Source: Paracoccus solventivorans (GTDB lineage Bacteria; Pseudomonadota; Alphaproteobacteria; Rhodobacterales; Rhodobacteraceae). Taken from it: 64,000 bases of DNA. Of the stretch, positions 26,668 through 39,041 are shown piece after piece. Where the stretch lies: contig NZ_FRCK01000012.1 in the NCBI RefSeq assembly GCF_900142875.1, positions 1 through 64,000 of the forward strand. Direction: 5' to 3'. Made by a program: the position numbers and the translations under genes. Each line of letters begins with the position of its first letter. Position 1 is the stretch's first letter. Below the pieces are notes generated by a model. That model did no database searches, had not been told where the DNA came from, and saw only the letters and a list, made by a program, of their open reading frames with translations.

Positions 26668-28148
26668 CTGTCAGGTCCTTCGCTGGCCGGAGGTTGCAGA
26701 AACGGATAGCTACGCGGGGCATCGGCCAGGGTGACCCAGCGCAGCTCGGTGAACTCGTCCAGCACCGCAGCGCCGCCGAACCGGCCGTAGCCGCTGTCCT
26801 TGACGCCGCCGATGGGCTGGTCGGGGCGGTCGTTCAGGGTCGGGCCGTTGATGTGGCAGATGCCGGTTTCCAGCTGCCGCGCCAGCCGCAGCGCGCGCCC
26901 GCTGTCGCGGCTAAAGATCGCAGCCGACAGCCCGTATTGCGTGTCGTTGGCGATGCCGATCGCCTCGGCCTCGGTCGCGGCGCGGCAGATGCCGGCGATC
27001 GGGCCGAAACACTCCTCGGCGTAAAGCGCCATGCCGGGCGCCACCCCGTCCACCACGGTGGCGTCCATGAAACTGCCGCGTGGCGGCCCGCCCGCCCGCA
27101 GCACCGCGCCGCGTTCCTGTGCGTCGCGCAGCAACTCGGCCAGCCGCGCGGCGACATTGCCGCTGACCAGCGGCCCCAGCGCGCAACTCTCCTGCCGCGG
27201 GTCGCCCGCCCGCAGCCGCCGGGCGCGGTCCGACAGCAACGCGGTGAAATCCTCGGCCACGCTGTCCAGGACCACGATCCGGTCGGTGGCCATGCAGATC
27301 TGGCCCTGGTTGAAGAACGCGCCCCAGGCAGCGGCTTCCGCCGCGGCCTCGAGGTCGGCATCGTCGAGCACGATCAGCGGCGCCTTGCCGCCCAGTTCCA
27401 GCAGGCAGCGTTTCAGATGCCGGGCGGCGATTTCGGCGACCAGCCGCCCGACCCGGGTCGAGCCGGTGAAGTTGATCCGCCGCACCGCCGGGTGGGCGAT
27501 CAGCGCCTCGACCACCTCCTGCGCGTGTTCGGGGGCGTGGGTGACGATGTTCAGCACCCCCTCGGGTAGCCCGGCATCGGCGAGGATGCGCCCGATCAGC
27601 AGATGGGTCTGCGGGCAGATTTCCGAGGCTTTCAGCACCACGCTGTTGCCGCAGGCCAGCGCCGTGGCGACCGCCCGCATCCCCAGCACGAAGGGCGCAT
27701 TCCACGGCGCCATCGCCAGGCAGACCCCGACCGGCTCGCGAAAGGCGAAGCTGAGGCCCAAGGGGTCGCGCTGTACCGTACCGCTGGCCTGCGTCACCAT
27801 CGCGGCGGCGTTTTCCAGATGCTGGCGCCCGATATCCAGGTTGAACCGCACCCACAGCGGCGTCGCTCCGATCTCTGCCTGCATCGCGGCGGCAAGCCGA
27901 GGCTCATAGGCGGCGACCAGCTCCGCGGCGCGGGTCAGGATCTCGCGCCGGCGGGCGGGCGGGGTGCGGGACCAGTCGGCATGGGCGCGCGCGGCGCGGC
28001 TGGCGGCCAGCACCGCCTCGCGCCGGCGGCAGGCGGGCGCGGTCGAGGCGACCAGCCCGGTCGCGGGGTCCAGGCGCTGGAACTCGGCCGCCGTCGCGGT
28101 GGCGGCGCCCGTCCCCGGCCGGGCGCGGGCCTGCATCGATCCTGTCAT
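26664..28148 (-). CDS. Aldehyde dehydrogenase, second copy in the alkylphenol operon
   Basis: This is the first gene of the operon. Its 494 residues carry NFTGSTRVGR, LELGGKAPLIVLDDADLE and NQGQICMATDR, the same catalytic set as the enzyme at 24420-25865, with which it is clearly paralogous over its length. The start follows AGGAGGG. Two aldehyde dehydrogenases plus an alcohol dehydrogenase suggest either two successive aldehyde steps, as in eugenol degradation (coniferyl aldehyde, then vanillin), or a range of 4-hydroxybenzaldehydes. Which copy acts where cannot be told from sequence. Confidence 0.85.
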   Translation of the reverse strand: MTGSMQARARPGTGAATATAAEFQRLDPATGLVASTAPACRRREAVLAASRAARAHADWSRTPPARRREILTRAAELVAAYEPRLAAAMQAEIGATPLWVRFNLDIGRQHLENAAAMVTQASGTVQRDPLGLSFAFREPVGVCLAMAPWNAPFVLGMRAVATALACGNSVVLKASEICPQTHLLIGRILADAGLPEGVLNIVTHAPEHAQEVVEALIAHPAVRRINFTGSTRVGRLVAEIAARHLKRCLLELGGKAPLIVLDDADLEAAAEAAAWGAFFNQGQICMATDRIVVLDSVAEDFTALLSDRARRLRAGDPRQESCALGPLVSGNVAARLAELLRDAQERGAVLRAGGPPRGSFMDATVVDGVAPGMALYAEECFGPIAGICRAATEAEAIGIANDTQYGLSAAIFSRDSGRALRLARQLETGICHINGPTLNDRPDQPIGGVKDSGYGRFGGAAVLDEFTELRWVTLADAPRSYPFLQPPASEGPDR

Positions 28149-28262
28149 TGCGCCCTCCTGTCGCCGGGTGATTGCGTGCGGCCTGTGCCGATCAATGAAC
28201 GCTACATGGTTGCCCGGCGTCGCGTAATGTCGTTTCATGGCAGTTAATTGTGAGTTTCTGGC
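28149..28262. promoter_or_regulatory. Divergent control region between the alkylphenol operon and its AraC gene
   Basis: 114 bp separate the first aldehyde dehydrogenase gene (minus strand) from the AraC-family gene (plus strand). Both promoters should lie here, and the AraC protein is the natural candidate to bind. I see no clear -35/-10 pair and no convincing repeat, so the function rests on position. Confidence 0.5.
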
Positions 28263-29168
28263 ATGATCGCGCCCCAAAACCCCGCCTCCGCCCGGCTGGA
28301 CCAGCTGGTCCGGGCCGAGCCGCTGCCTGCGGCACTGCGCCGCACGGCGATTCGGCCCGGGCGCGGCAGCTACGCGCCCTTCACCCATCTGTTGCTGCTG
28401 GACCACGGCGAGATCGGCATCGAGACGGCCGAGTCCGCCCGCCAGATCGAGGGGCCCGCCGCCGCGATCCTGCCGCCGGGCGAATCATTGCTGTTGCAGC
28501 TTGGCCCCGGCTGCGGCGGCTGGCTGCTGGGGATGGCGCCCTCGATGTGGGCCGCGGCGGTGGGGGTGCGGGCGGAATCCGAGTTTCTCGTCCCCATCGG
28601 CACGCAGCTGCTGATCGCGCCGGGCCTGTCCGAGGCAACCGCCCCCGACCCGTTCCTGCTGGCCGAGCGGATCGGGGACGAGCTGTCGCGCAGCGCTGTC
28701 GGGGCACAGATGGCGGTGCTGGCCTGCCTGCGGCTGATCCTGCTGGACATCTGGCGCGGCAGCGACATCCAGACCGGGCTTGTCGGCCGGGGCAACGAAA
28801 TCCACGTGCTGCAGGCGTTCCGGCGGTTGGTCGAACTGCATTTCCGCAGCCGGCTGGGGGTCCGCGACTATGCCGGGCTGCTGGGGGTCAGCTATGAGCG
28901 CCTGCACCGGATCTGCCGGCGCAACCTGCAACGCTCGCCGCTGCAGCTGATCCATCGGCGGATGATGCGTGAGGCGGCGGACTGGCTGGAGCGTTCGGGC
29001 CGCTCGGTCCAGCAGATCGCGCATCTGCTGGGTTTTCACGACAGCGCCGAGTTCAGCCATTTCTTCAAGCGCAACAGCGGGCTGTCGCCCTCGGCCTATC
29101 GCCAGCAGGTCCGCAACCAGAGCACCGCGTCGCGCCCCGCCACCACCTCCTTTGCGGATTGGCCGTGA
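28263..29168 (+). CDS. AraC-family transcription regulator
   Basis: The 301-residue protein has an N-terminal sensing region (about 1-180, ending in a segment like the AraC-binding-like domain of FeaR/XylS relatives) and a C-terminal pair of helix-turn-helix motifs (about 200-285) ending in the family signature IAHLLGFHDSAEFSHFFKRN and LSPSAYR. It is divergent from the alkylphenol operon and probably activates it in response to an aromatic compound. It is convergent with pcaQ, with three bases between the stops. Confidence 0.82.
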   Translation: MIAPQNPASARLDQLVRAEPLPAALRRTAIRPGRGSYAPFTHLLLLDHGEIGIETAESARQIEGPAAAILPPGESLLLQLGPGCGGWLLGMAPSMWAAAVGVRAESEFLVPIGTQLLIAPGLSEATAPDPFLLAERIGDELSRSAVGAQMAVLACLRLILLDIWRGSDIQTGLVGRGNEIHVLQAFRRLVELHFRSRLGVRDYAGLLGVSYERLHRICRRNLQRSPLQLIHRRMMREAADWLERSGRSVQQIAHLLGFHDSAEFSHFFKRNSGLSPSAYRQQVRNQSTASRPATTSFADWP

Positions 29169-29170
29169 TC

Positions 29171-31351
<2,181 letters not shown>

Positions 31352-31352
<1 letters not shown>

Positions 31353-32132
31353 TGCAGACGATCCAGGCAAACGGGGCAGAGCTGCATGTCGCGGTGTCGG
31401 GGCCGGACACCGGCCCGGCGGTGGTGTTTGCAAACTCTCTGGGCACCGACCTGCGGGTCTGGGATGCGCTGATCCCGCATCTGGCGCCGGGGCTGCGGCT
31501 GGTGCGCTATGACAAGCGCGGCCACGGGCTGTCCGAGGAAACCCCCGGCCCCTACAGCATCGAGACGCTGACCGACGACGCCGCAGCGCTGATTGCGGCG
31601 CTGGGTCTGGGGCGGGTGGTGTTCGTGGGCCTGTCCATCGGCGGGCTGATCGGCCTGTCGCTGGCCGACCGCCATCCGGGGCTGCTGGCGGGGCTGGTCG
31701 TCTCGAACTCGGCCGCCAGAATCGGCGATGCGGCGATGTGGAACGCAAGGATCGCGGCGATCCGCAAGGACGGGCTGGCCAGCATCGCCGCCCCCACGAT
31801 GGAGCGCTGGTTCTCGCCCGCCTTCCGCGCTTTGGGTCGCGATGCGGTCTGGGCGCGGATGCTGTCCCGGCAGCCGCAGGGGGGCTATGTCGCCTGCTGC
31901 CAGGCCATCGCCGGGGCCGACCTGACCGATACCGCCCGGGCGCTGGACCTGCCGGTGCAGGTGATCGCGGGCGGGCTGGACGGCTCGACCCCGCCGGATC
32001 TGGTGCAGGCCACCGCCGCGCTGATCCCCGGCGCGCGCTTCGACCTGATCCCAGGGACCGCGCATATCCCCTGCGTCGAGGCGCCCGCCGCCCATGCCGC
32101 CATTCTCAACCGTTTTTTCAGGGACATCGGCC

Positions 32133-32140
<8 letters not shown>
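31352..32140 (+). CDS. pcaD: 3-oxoadipate enol-lactone hydrolase PcaD
   Basis: An alpha/beta hydrolase that opens beta-ketoadipate enol-lactone to beta-ketoadipate. The 262 residues show the nucleophile elbow GLSIGG (serine near 94), the acid in GGLDGSTP and the histidine in GTAHIPC. Starts inside the pobA stop and overlaps pcaC by eight bases. Confidence 0.92.
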
Positions 32141-33240
<1,100 letters not shown>

Positions 33241-33241
<1 letters not shown>

Positions 33242-33951
33242 TGAAGATCGTCGACGCGCTGGCCAACCGCCCGCACTACCTGCCGGAAACCGCCTCGCAG
33301 ACCGCCGGGCCCTATGTCCATATCGGGCTGGCGCCGGGGGCTGCCGGCTTTCGGATCTTCGACCGGGAACTGGGCTGGGACATCGCCGGGCCGAATGCGG
33401 CGGGTGAGCGCATCCGGGTCGAGGGGCTGGTGATCGACGGCAGCGGCAGCCCGGTCAAGGACGTGCTGATCGAGGTCTGGCAGGCCAATGCCGCCGGCAT
33501 CTACGCCCACCCCGAGGGCGGCGGCGAGGTCGAGGACGGGTTTCGCGGCTGGGGCCGGGTGATCACCGATTTCGAGACCGGCGAATGGGGTTTCGACACG
33601 GTGAAACCCGGGCCGGTGCGGGCGCGGGGCCGCATGGAATCGGGCGTGGCCCAGCGGGTGCGCGACAGCCATCCCGACTGGCAGGGCCGCGCGCAGGAAG
33701 ACAACGTGCCGATGGCGCCGCACCTGAACCTGTGGATCGTCGCCCGGGGCATCAACATCGGCCTGAACACAAGGATGTATTTCGACGACGAGACCGCGGC
33801 CAATGCCGCCGATCCGGTGCTGAATCTGATCGAATGGGAACGCCGCCGCGCCACGCTGATCGCCAGGCGCACGGTCCGCGACGGCACCCCGGTCTATCGC
33901 TTCGACATCCGCTTGCAGGGCGAGGACGAGACGGTGTTCTTCGATGTCTGA
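33241..33951 (+). CDS. pcaG: Protocatechuate 3,4-dioxygenase alpha chain PcaG
   Basis: The alpha subunit (236 residues) shapes the active-site pocket but does not bind iron. It has the family opening ETASQTAGPYVHIGLAPGA (about 18-36), the intradiol beta-sandwich (VEGLVIDGSGSPVKDVLIEVWQAN), and PHLNLWIVARGINIGLNTRM in place of the iron ligands. It overlaps the next gene by eight bases. Confidence 0.94.
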
Positions 33952-34792
33952 TCCGGCCGGCAAGCCCTGCATCATCTGCGTCGCCATCACCGGCAGCCTG
34001 CCGACCAAGGCCGACAACCCGGCGGTGCCGATCACCGTGGCCGAGCAGATCGAATCGACGCATGAGGCGTTCGAGGCCGGGGCCGCGATCGCCCATTGCC
34101 ACGTCCGCGACGATCAGGGCCGCCCGACCAGCGACCCCGACCGCTTTGCCGCGCTGAAAGAGGGGCTGGAGAAACACTGCCCCGGCATGATCGTGCAACT
34201 GTCGACCGGCGGACGCTCGGGGGCGGGACAGGCGCGGGGGGCCATGCTGCCCTTGCGCCCCGACATGGCCTCGCTGTCGGTCGGGTCCAACAACTTCCCG
34301 ACCCGGGTCTATGAAAACCCGCCGGATCTGGTGGACTGGCTGGCCGGGCAGATGCTGGACTACGGGGTGAAACCGGAAATCGAGGCTTTCGATCTGTCGC
34401 ATATCCTGCAGGCGAAGCTCATGGCCGAGGACGGGCGGCTGGCGGGCACCCCCTATGTGCAGTTCGTGATGGGGGTGAAAAATGCCATGCCCGCCGACCG
34501 CGACGTGTTCGACTATTACATCCACACGGTGAAGCGGCTGTTCGGCGCGGATGCGCCCTGGTGCGCGGCCGGGATCGGGCCGAACCAGATCGTGCTGAAC
34601 GAATGGGCGATTGTCGCGGGCGGGCACGCGCGCACCGGGCTGGAAGACAACGTGCGGCTGGACCGGACCACGCTTGCACCCTCGAACGCGGCGCTGGTGG
34701 CCCGTGCGGTCGAGCTGTGCGGGAAATACGAACGCCCGGTTGCCACATGGCAGCAGGCGCGGCAGATCCTCGGGCTGCGGATGCCGCGATGA
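33944..34792 (+). CDS. BKACE-family beta-keto acid cleavage enzyme (DUF849)
   Basis: BKACE enzymes condense a beta-keto acid with acetyl-CoA and split it to acetoacetate and a new acyl-CoA; 3-keto-5-aminohexanoate is the first known substrate. The 282-residue protein has the metal-binding HCHVRD motif (about 46-51) and the barrel typical of the family. Being inside the pca operon, its likely substrate is beta-ketoadipate, giving succinyl-CoA and acetoacetate. That would replace PcaIJ and PcaF, none of which is present in this window. This assignment is inference from position plus the known substrate range of the family. Confidence 0.85.
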   Translation: MSDPAGKPCIICVAITGSLPTKADNPAVPITVAEQIESTHEAFEAGAAIAHCHVRDDQGRPTSDPDRFAALKEGLEKHCPGMIVQLSTGGRSGAGQARGAMLPLRPDMASLSVGSNNFPTRVYENPPDLVDWLAGQMLDYGVKPEIEAFDLSHILQAKLMAEDGRLAGTPYVQFVMGVKNAMPADRDVFDYYIHTVKRLFGADAPWCAAGIGPNQIVLNEWAIVAGGHARTGLEDNVRLDRTTLAPSNAALVARAVELCGKYERPVATWQQARQILGLRMPR

Positions 34793-36090
34793 CCACGGGC
34801 ACGCTGCTGGGGCAGCTTTACGGCGATGCGGAAATGGCGGCGATCCTGTCGGATCGGTCCGCCATTGCCGCCATGCTGCGGGTCGAGGTGGCGCTCGCGC
34901 GCGCGCAGGCCGATCTGGGGGTGATCCCGGCCGCGGCGGCCGAGGCGATCGCGCAGGCGGCGGCGGCCCTCGACCCCGACCCGGCAGAGCTTTCCGCGGC
35001 GGTGGCGGTGGCGGGCATCCCCGCGCAGCCGGTGATCGCGGCGCTGAAATCCGCGGCGGGCGAGGCCGGGGGCTTCGCCCATTACGGCGCCACCTCGCAG
35101 GATATCCAGGACACCGCGCTGGCGCTGCAGCTGGTGCAGGCGCTGGACCTGCTGGACGCGCGGCTGGGGCAGCTGGCAGCGCTGCTGGCGCAAAAGGCCG
35201 CAGATCACGCCGAACTGCCGATCCCGGCGCGCACCCGCCATCAGCTTGCCGCGCCGACCACGCTGGGCGCCAAGATCGCGGTCTGGCAGGGGATGGCGGT
35301 GCGCAACCGCCAGCGGCTGGCGCAGCTGCGTCCGCGGCTGCTGCTGCTGTCGCTGCACGGCGCGGCGGGGACGGAAGCGGCATTCTCCGGCCACGGCCCG
35401 GCGCTACGCGCGGCGATGGCGGCGGCGCTGGGGCTGGGCGTGCCGGGCGGCCCCTGGCACGCGGCCCGCGACGGCATCGCGGAACTGGCTGGCTGGCTGT
35501 CGCTGGTCACCGGCGCATTGGGCAAGATGGGCCTCGACCTGATCCAGCTGGGGCAAAGCGAGATCGCCGAGGTCTCGGCCGGGGACGCCGGCGGCTCGTC
35601 CACCATGCCGCAGAAACAGAACCCCGTCGCGGCCGAGGCGCTGGTGACGCTGGCGCGGCTGAACGCGGGCGATCTGGCCGGGATGCATCAGGCGCTGCTG
35701 CACGCGCAGGAACGCGACGGCAGCGCGCTGGGGCTGGAATGGACCCTGCTGCCCGCGATGCTGGAACGCACCGCCGCCGCGCTGCGCATCGGCTGCGCGC
35801 TGGCCGCGACGCTGGCGCCACGCCCCGACCGCATCGCCGCCAGCTTCGCCGCCGACCGCGGCCGGATGGCGGCCGAGGCCGCGGGCTTCCTGCTGGCCCG
35901 GACCATGCCACGCGAGCGGGCGCTGGCCATCGTCGCGCAGGCGCTGGCGCAGCTCGACGACGGCAAGGCCGCGACGCTGGCCGAGGCGCTGGCGCATCTG
36001 GCCCCCGGCCGCGACTGGGCTAGGGCGCTGCGCCCCGAAAACCTGACCGGCGCCGCGCCCGACCAGGCCCGCGCCGCAACACCGGACTGA
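34789..36090 (+). CDS. pcaB: 3-carboxy-cis,cis-muconate cycloisomerase PcaB
   Basis: Cyclises beta-carboxymuconate to gamma-carboxymuconolactone. The 433-residue protein belongs to the fumarase/aspartase superfamily, with GATSQDIQDTA (about 100-110) and the signature GSSTMPQKQNP (about 267-277). The tail beyond about 400 is alanine-rich and poorly conserved. It starts in an ATGA overlap with the BKACE gene. All enzymes from protocatechuate to beta-ketoadipate are thus present in one operon. Confidence 0.93.
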   Translation: MTTGTLLGQLYGDAEMAAILSDRSAIAAMLRVEVALARAQADLGVIPAAAAEAIAQAAAALDPDPAELSAAVAVAGIPAQPVIAALKSAAGEAGGFAHYGATSQDIQDTALALQLVQALDLLDARLGQLAALLAQKAADHAELPIPARTRHQLAAPTTLGAKIAVWQGMAVRNRQRLAQLRPRLLLLSLHGAAGTEAAFSGHGPALRAAMAAALGLGVPGGPWHAARDGIAELAGWLSLVTGALGKMGLDLIQLGQSEIAEVSAGDAGGSSTMPQKQNPVAAEALVTLARLNAGDLAGMHQALLHAQERDGSALGLEWTLLPAMLERTAAALRIGCALAATLAPRPDRIAASFAADRGRMAAEAAGFLLARTMPRERALAIVAQALAQLDDGKAATLAEALAHLAPGRDWARALRPENLTGAAPDQARAATPD

Positions 36091-36112
36091 ACGAACCAAA
36101 CGGGAGGAAACC

Positions 36113-37138
36113 ATGAAAACCCTGATCCTGTCGGCCATCGCCTCGCTGTCGCTGGGCGGCGCGGCATCCGCCGCCGAGGTGACGCTGCGCGTCCACCACT
36201 TCCTGTCGGCCGAGGCGCCGATGCATACCGAGGTGCTGGTCCCCTGGGAAAAGACCGTCGAGGAACAGTCGGGCGGCCGCATCGACGTGCAGCTGTTCCC
36301 CTCGATGCAGCTGGGCGGCAAGCCGCCGCAGCTGTTCGACCAGGCGCGCGACGGCATCGTGGACATCTCGTGGACGCTGCTGGGCTACACCCCCGGCCGC
36401 TTCCCCATCGCCGAGGTGTTCGAGCTGCCGTTCATGTCCGGCACCGCCGCCCAGACCACCGCCGCGCTGCAGCAGTTCCAGGCGAAATACCTGGGCGAAG
36501 AGCTGGCGCAGGTCAAACCGCTGCTGCTGCACGCGCCGGCGGGCTACAAGTTCCACATGCGCAGCGATCCCATCACCTCGCTGGCCGATCTCAGGGGCAA
36601 GAAGATCCGCGCCCCCTCGCGCGCGATGACCGACGCGCTGAACGCGCTGGGGGCCACCGCGGTCGGGATGCCGGTCCCCGAGGTCGCGCAGGCGCTGACC
36701 ACCGGCGTGATCGACGGCGCCCAGATCCCGTGGGAAGTCGTCGGCTCGCTGCGGGTCGAGGAAATCACCAAGGCGCACACGGAAATCGGCGTCGAGAACG
36801 GCGGCATGTCCACCGCCGTGATGGCGCTGGTGATGAACCGGGCGAAATACGACGCCCTGCCCGACGACCTGAAGAAGGTGATCGACGACCACAGCGGCGC
36901 GGCGCTGGCCGCACTGGCGGGCGAGGCGTTCGATCGGGTCGAGGCCGAGGAACGGCAGAAATACCTGGACGCCGGCGCGCAGATCAACGTGATCCCGGCC
37001 GACCAGCTGGGCGACTGGCGCGAGGCCGTGCAGCCAGTGGTCGACGGCTGGGTCAAGGCGATGGACGGGCGCGGGCTGGACGGGCGGGCGATGCTGGACG
37101 ACGCGCAGGCCATGCTGGCCGCGGCGCAGGCCGAATAA
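36113..37138 (+). CDS. TRAP transporter substrate-binding protein (DctP family)
   Basis: A 341-residue periplasmic receptor with signal peptide (cut near ASA, residue 19) and the DctP fold: KIRAPSRAMTDALNALGATA (about 163-182) and EVAQALTTGVIDGAQIPWEV are the usual ligand-binding region. GGGAGGAAACC precedes the start. It follows pcaB by 22 bp, so it is probably co-transcribed with the pca genes and should bring in an aromatic acid such as 4-hydroxybenzoate or protocatechuate; this substrate is inferred. Confidence 0.88.
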   Translation: MKTLILSAIASLSLGGAASAAEVTLRVHHFLSAEAPMHTEVLVPWEKTVEEQSGGRIDVQLFPSMQLGGKPPQLFDQARDGIVDISWTLLGYTPGRFPIAEVFELPFMSGTAAQTTAALQQFQAKYLGEELAQVKPLLLHAPAGYKFHMRSDPITSLADLRGKKIRAPSRAMTDALNALGATAVGMPVPEVAQALTTGVIDGAQIPWEVVGSLRVEEITKAHTEIGVENGGMSTAVMALVMNRAKYDALPDDLKKVIDDHSGAALAALAGEAFDRVEAEERQKYLDAGAQINVIPADQLGDWREAVQPVVDGWVKAMDGRGLDGRAMLDDAQAMLAAAQAE

Positions 37139-37155
37139 GGGACCGCGAGGGCGAG

Positions 37156-37677
37156 ATGACCAAAGCCGAACCCCTGACCGAACATGCCCATCCGGTGCCG
37201 GTGCCCGGCTGGCTGGTCACCCTGTGCCGCTGGTTCGCCACCCTCGGCGGCACCGCCCTGCTGGCGATGATGCTGATGACCGTGACCAGCGTCACGCTGC
37301 GCTCGGTCCTGGGCTGGCCGATCCCCGGCGATTTCGAGCTGGTCGAGGTGCTTTCCGCCATCACCGTGTTCTGCTTTCTGCCCTGGTGCCAGATCGTCGG
37401 CGGCAACGTGCTGGTGGATTTCTTCACCATGAAGGCGGGGCCGCGGGTCAACCATGCGCTCGAAGCGCTGGGGGACTTGGTGTATCTGGCGATCGGGGCG
37501 CTGCTGACCTGGCGGCTGTGGCACGGGGCGGTGGATTTCCACGCTTACGGCGAGCAGACCATGGTGCTGCGCATCCCGATCTGGTGGAGCTTCGTCATCG
37601 CCATGCCGGCCATGGCGCTGCTGATCGTGACCACCCTGTTCACCCTGCTGGGCCATGTCAGAAAGGCCGCCGCATGA
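37156..37677 (+). CDS. TRAP transporter small membrane protein (DctQ family)
   Basis: The 173-residue protein has four predicted membrane helices and the DctQ feature of an LRSVLGWPIPGDFELVE loop after helix one. It pairs with the large membrane subunit encoded next (ATGA overlap at 37674). Confidence 0.88.
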   Translation: MTKAEPLTEHAHPVPVPGWLVTLCRWFATLGGTALLAMMLMTVTSVTLRSVLGWPIPGDFELVEVLSAITVFCFLPWCQIVGGNVLVDFFTMKAGPRVNHALEALGDLVYLAIGALLTWRLWHGAVDFHAYGEQTMVLRIPIWWSFVIAMPAMALLIVTTLFTLLGHVRKAAA

Positions 37678-38993
37678 CCGGGATCGCCGCCGGGCTGACG
37701 GGTTTCGCGGTGCTGCTGGCGCTGATGGCCATCCGCATTCCGATTGCGGTGGCGATGCTGACCACCGGCATCGTGGGCTATGGGCTGGTCAGCGGCTGGA
37801 TGCCGCTGCTCGCCTTTCTCAAGACCAACACCTATTACCAGTTTTCCACCTATTCGCTGTCGGTGATCCCGCTGTTCGTGCTGATGGGCGAGTTCGCCAC
37901 CCACGCCGGGATGAGCCGGGCGCTCTACCGCGCCGCCGCGGCCTTCATGGGGCATCTGCGCGGCGGGCTGGCCATGGCCTCGATCGGGGGCTGCGCGGCC
38001 TTTGGCGCGATCTGCGGCTCGTCGCTGGCCACCGCCGCCACCATGGGGCAGGTCGCCCTGCCCGAGATGCGGCGCTACAACTATTCCGGCGCGCTCGCCA
38101 CCGGCTCGCTGGCGGCGGGGGGCACGCTGGGGATCCTGATCCCGCCCTCGGTCATCCTGGTGCTTTACGCGCTGATGGCGGAACAGAGCATCGCCAAGAT
38201 GTTCGTCGCCGCCATGGTGCCGGGGGTGATCGCGGCACTGGGCTACATGCTGGCAGTCGCCATCTTCGTGCGCCGCCGCCCCGAGGCCGGCCCCGCCGGC
38301 CCCCGCGCCAGCTGGTCCGAGCGGCTGGAGTCGCTGCAGGAAACCTGGTCGATCATCCTGATCTTCGGCGTGGTGATCGTCGGCATGTATCGCGGCTGGT
38401 TCACCCCCACCGAGGGCGCGGCGGTCGGCGCCTTCGGCGCCTTCGTGCTGGCGGTGGTCAAGGGCGGGATGCGGCTGCGCGGGGTGGTGCAGTGCATCCT
38501 GGGCACGGCGCGGACCTCGGGGATGATCTTCCTGATCATGCTGGGGGCCGAGATGTTCAACGCCTTCCTGTCGGCCACGCAGACGCCCATGCTCGCCTCG
38601 CAGATGATCGTCGAGGCGGGGCTGTCGCCGCTGATGGTGCTGGCGGCGATCCTGCTGCTGTATCTGGCGATGGGCTGCGTGATGGATTCCATGTCCATGC
38701 TGCTGCTGACCATCCCGATCTTCTACCCGATCATCGCCGGGCTGGATTTCGGCATGGGCCGCGAGGAGACACTGATCTGGTTCGGCATCCTTGCCGTGGT
38801 GGTGGTCGAGGTCGGGCTGATCACCCCCCCGGTCGGGATGAACGTGTTCGTCATCAACGGCCTGGCCCGGGACGTGCCGATGTGGGACAGCTTCCGCGGG
38901 GTGATGCCGTTCCTGATTTCGGACCTGCTGCGCATCGTGCTGCTGGTGGCGTTTCCCGGCATCACCCTGGGGCTGGTGCGGGCGCTGGGGTAG
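37674..38993 (+). CDS. TRAP transporter large membrane protein (DctM family)
   Basis: The transport channel, 439 residues and about 12 helices. It has the conserved ICGSSLATAATMGQVALPEM (about 118-137) and GTLGILIPPSVILVLYA, and near the C-terminus LITPPVGMNVFVINGLARDV. It is the last gene of the pobA-pca-TRAP unit and is convergent with the glycosyltransferase at 39042. Confidence 0.9.
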   Translation: MTGIAAGLTGFAVLLALMAIRIPIAVAMLTTGIVGYGLVSGWMPLLAFLKTNTYYQFSTYSLSVIPLFVLMGEFATHAGMSRALYRAAAAFMGHLRGGLAMASIGGCAAFGAICGSSLATAATMGQVALPEMRRYNYSGALATGSLAAGGTLGILIPPSVILVLYALMAEQSIAKMFVAAMVPGVIAALGYMLAVAIFVRRRPEAGPAGPRASWSERLESLQETWSIILIFGVVIVGMYRGWFTPTEGAAVGAFGAFVLAVVKGGMRLRGVVQCILGTARTSGMIFLIMLGAEMFNAFLSATQTPMLASQMIVEAGLSPLMVLAAILLLYLAMGCVMDSMSMLLLTIPIFYPIIAGLDFGMGREETLIWFGILAVVVVEVGLITPPVGMNVFVINGLARDVPMWDSFRGVMPFLISDLLRIVLLVAFPGITLGLVRALG

Positions 38994-39006
38994 CGTGAGA
39001 CCGGGC

Positions 39007-39025
39007 GGGGCGGCGCTTCCGCCCC
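39007..39025. terminator. GC-rich hairpin between convergent genes
   Basis: A 7-bp stem (39007-39013 with 39019-39025) and a five-base loop lie between the dctM stop and the end of the convergent glycosyltransferase gene. There is no T-run on either side, so it may slow polymerase from both directions but is not a typical intrinsic terminator. Confidence 0.4.
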
Positions 39026-39041
39026 ACCCCGGCCGCGGCGA

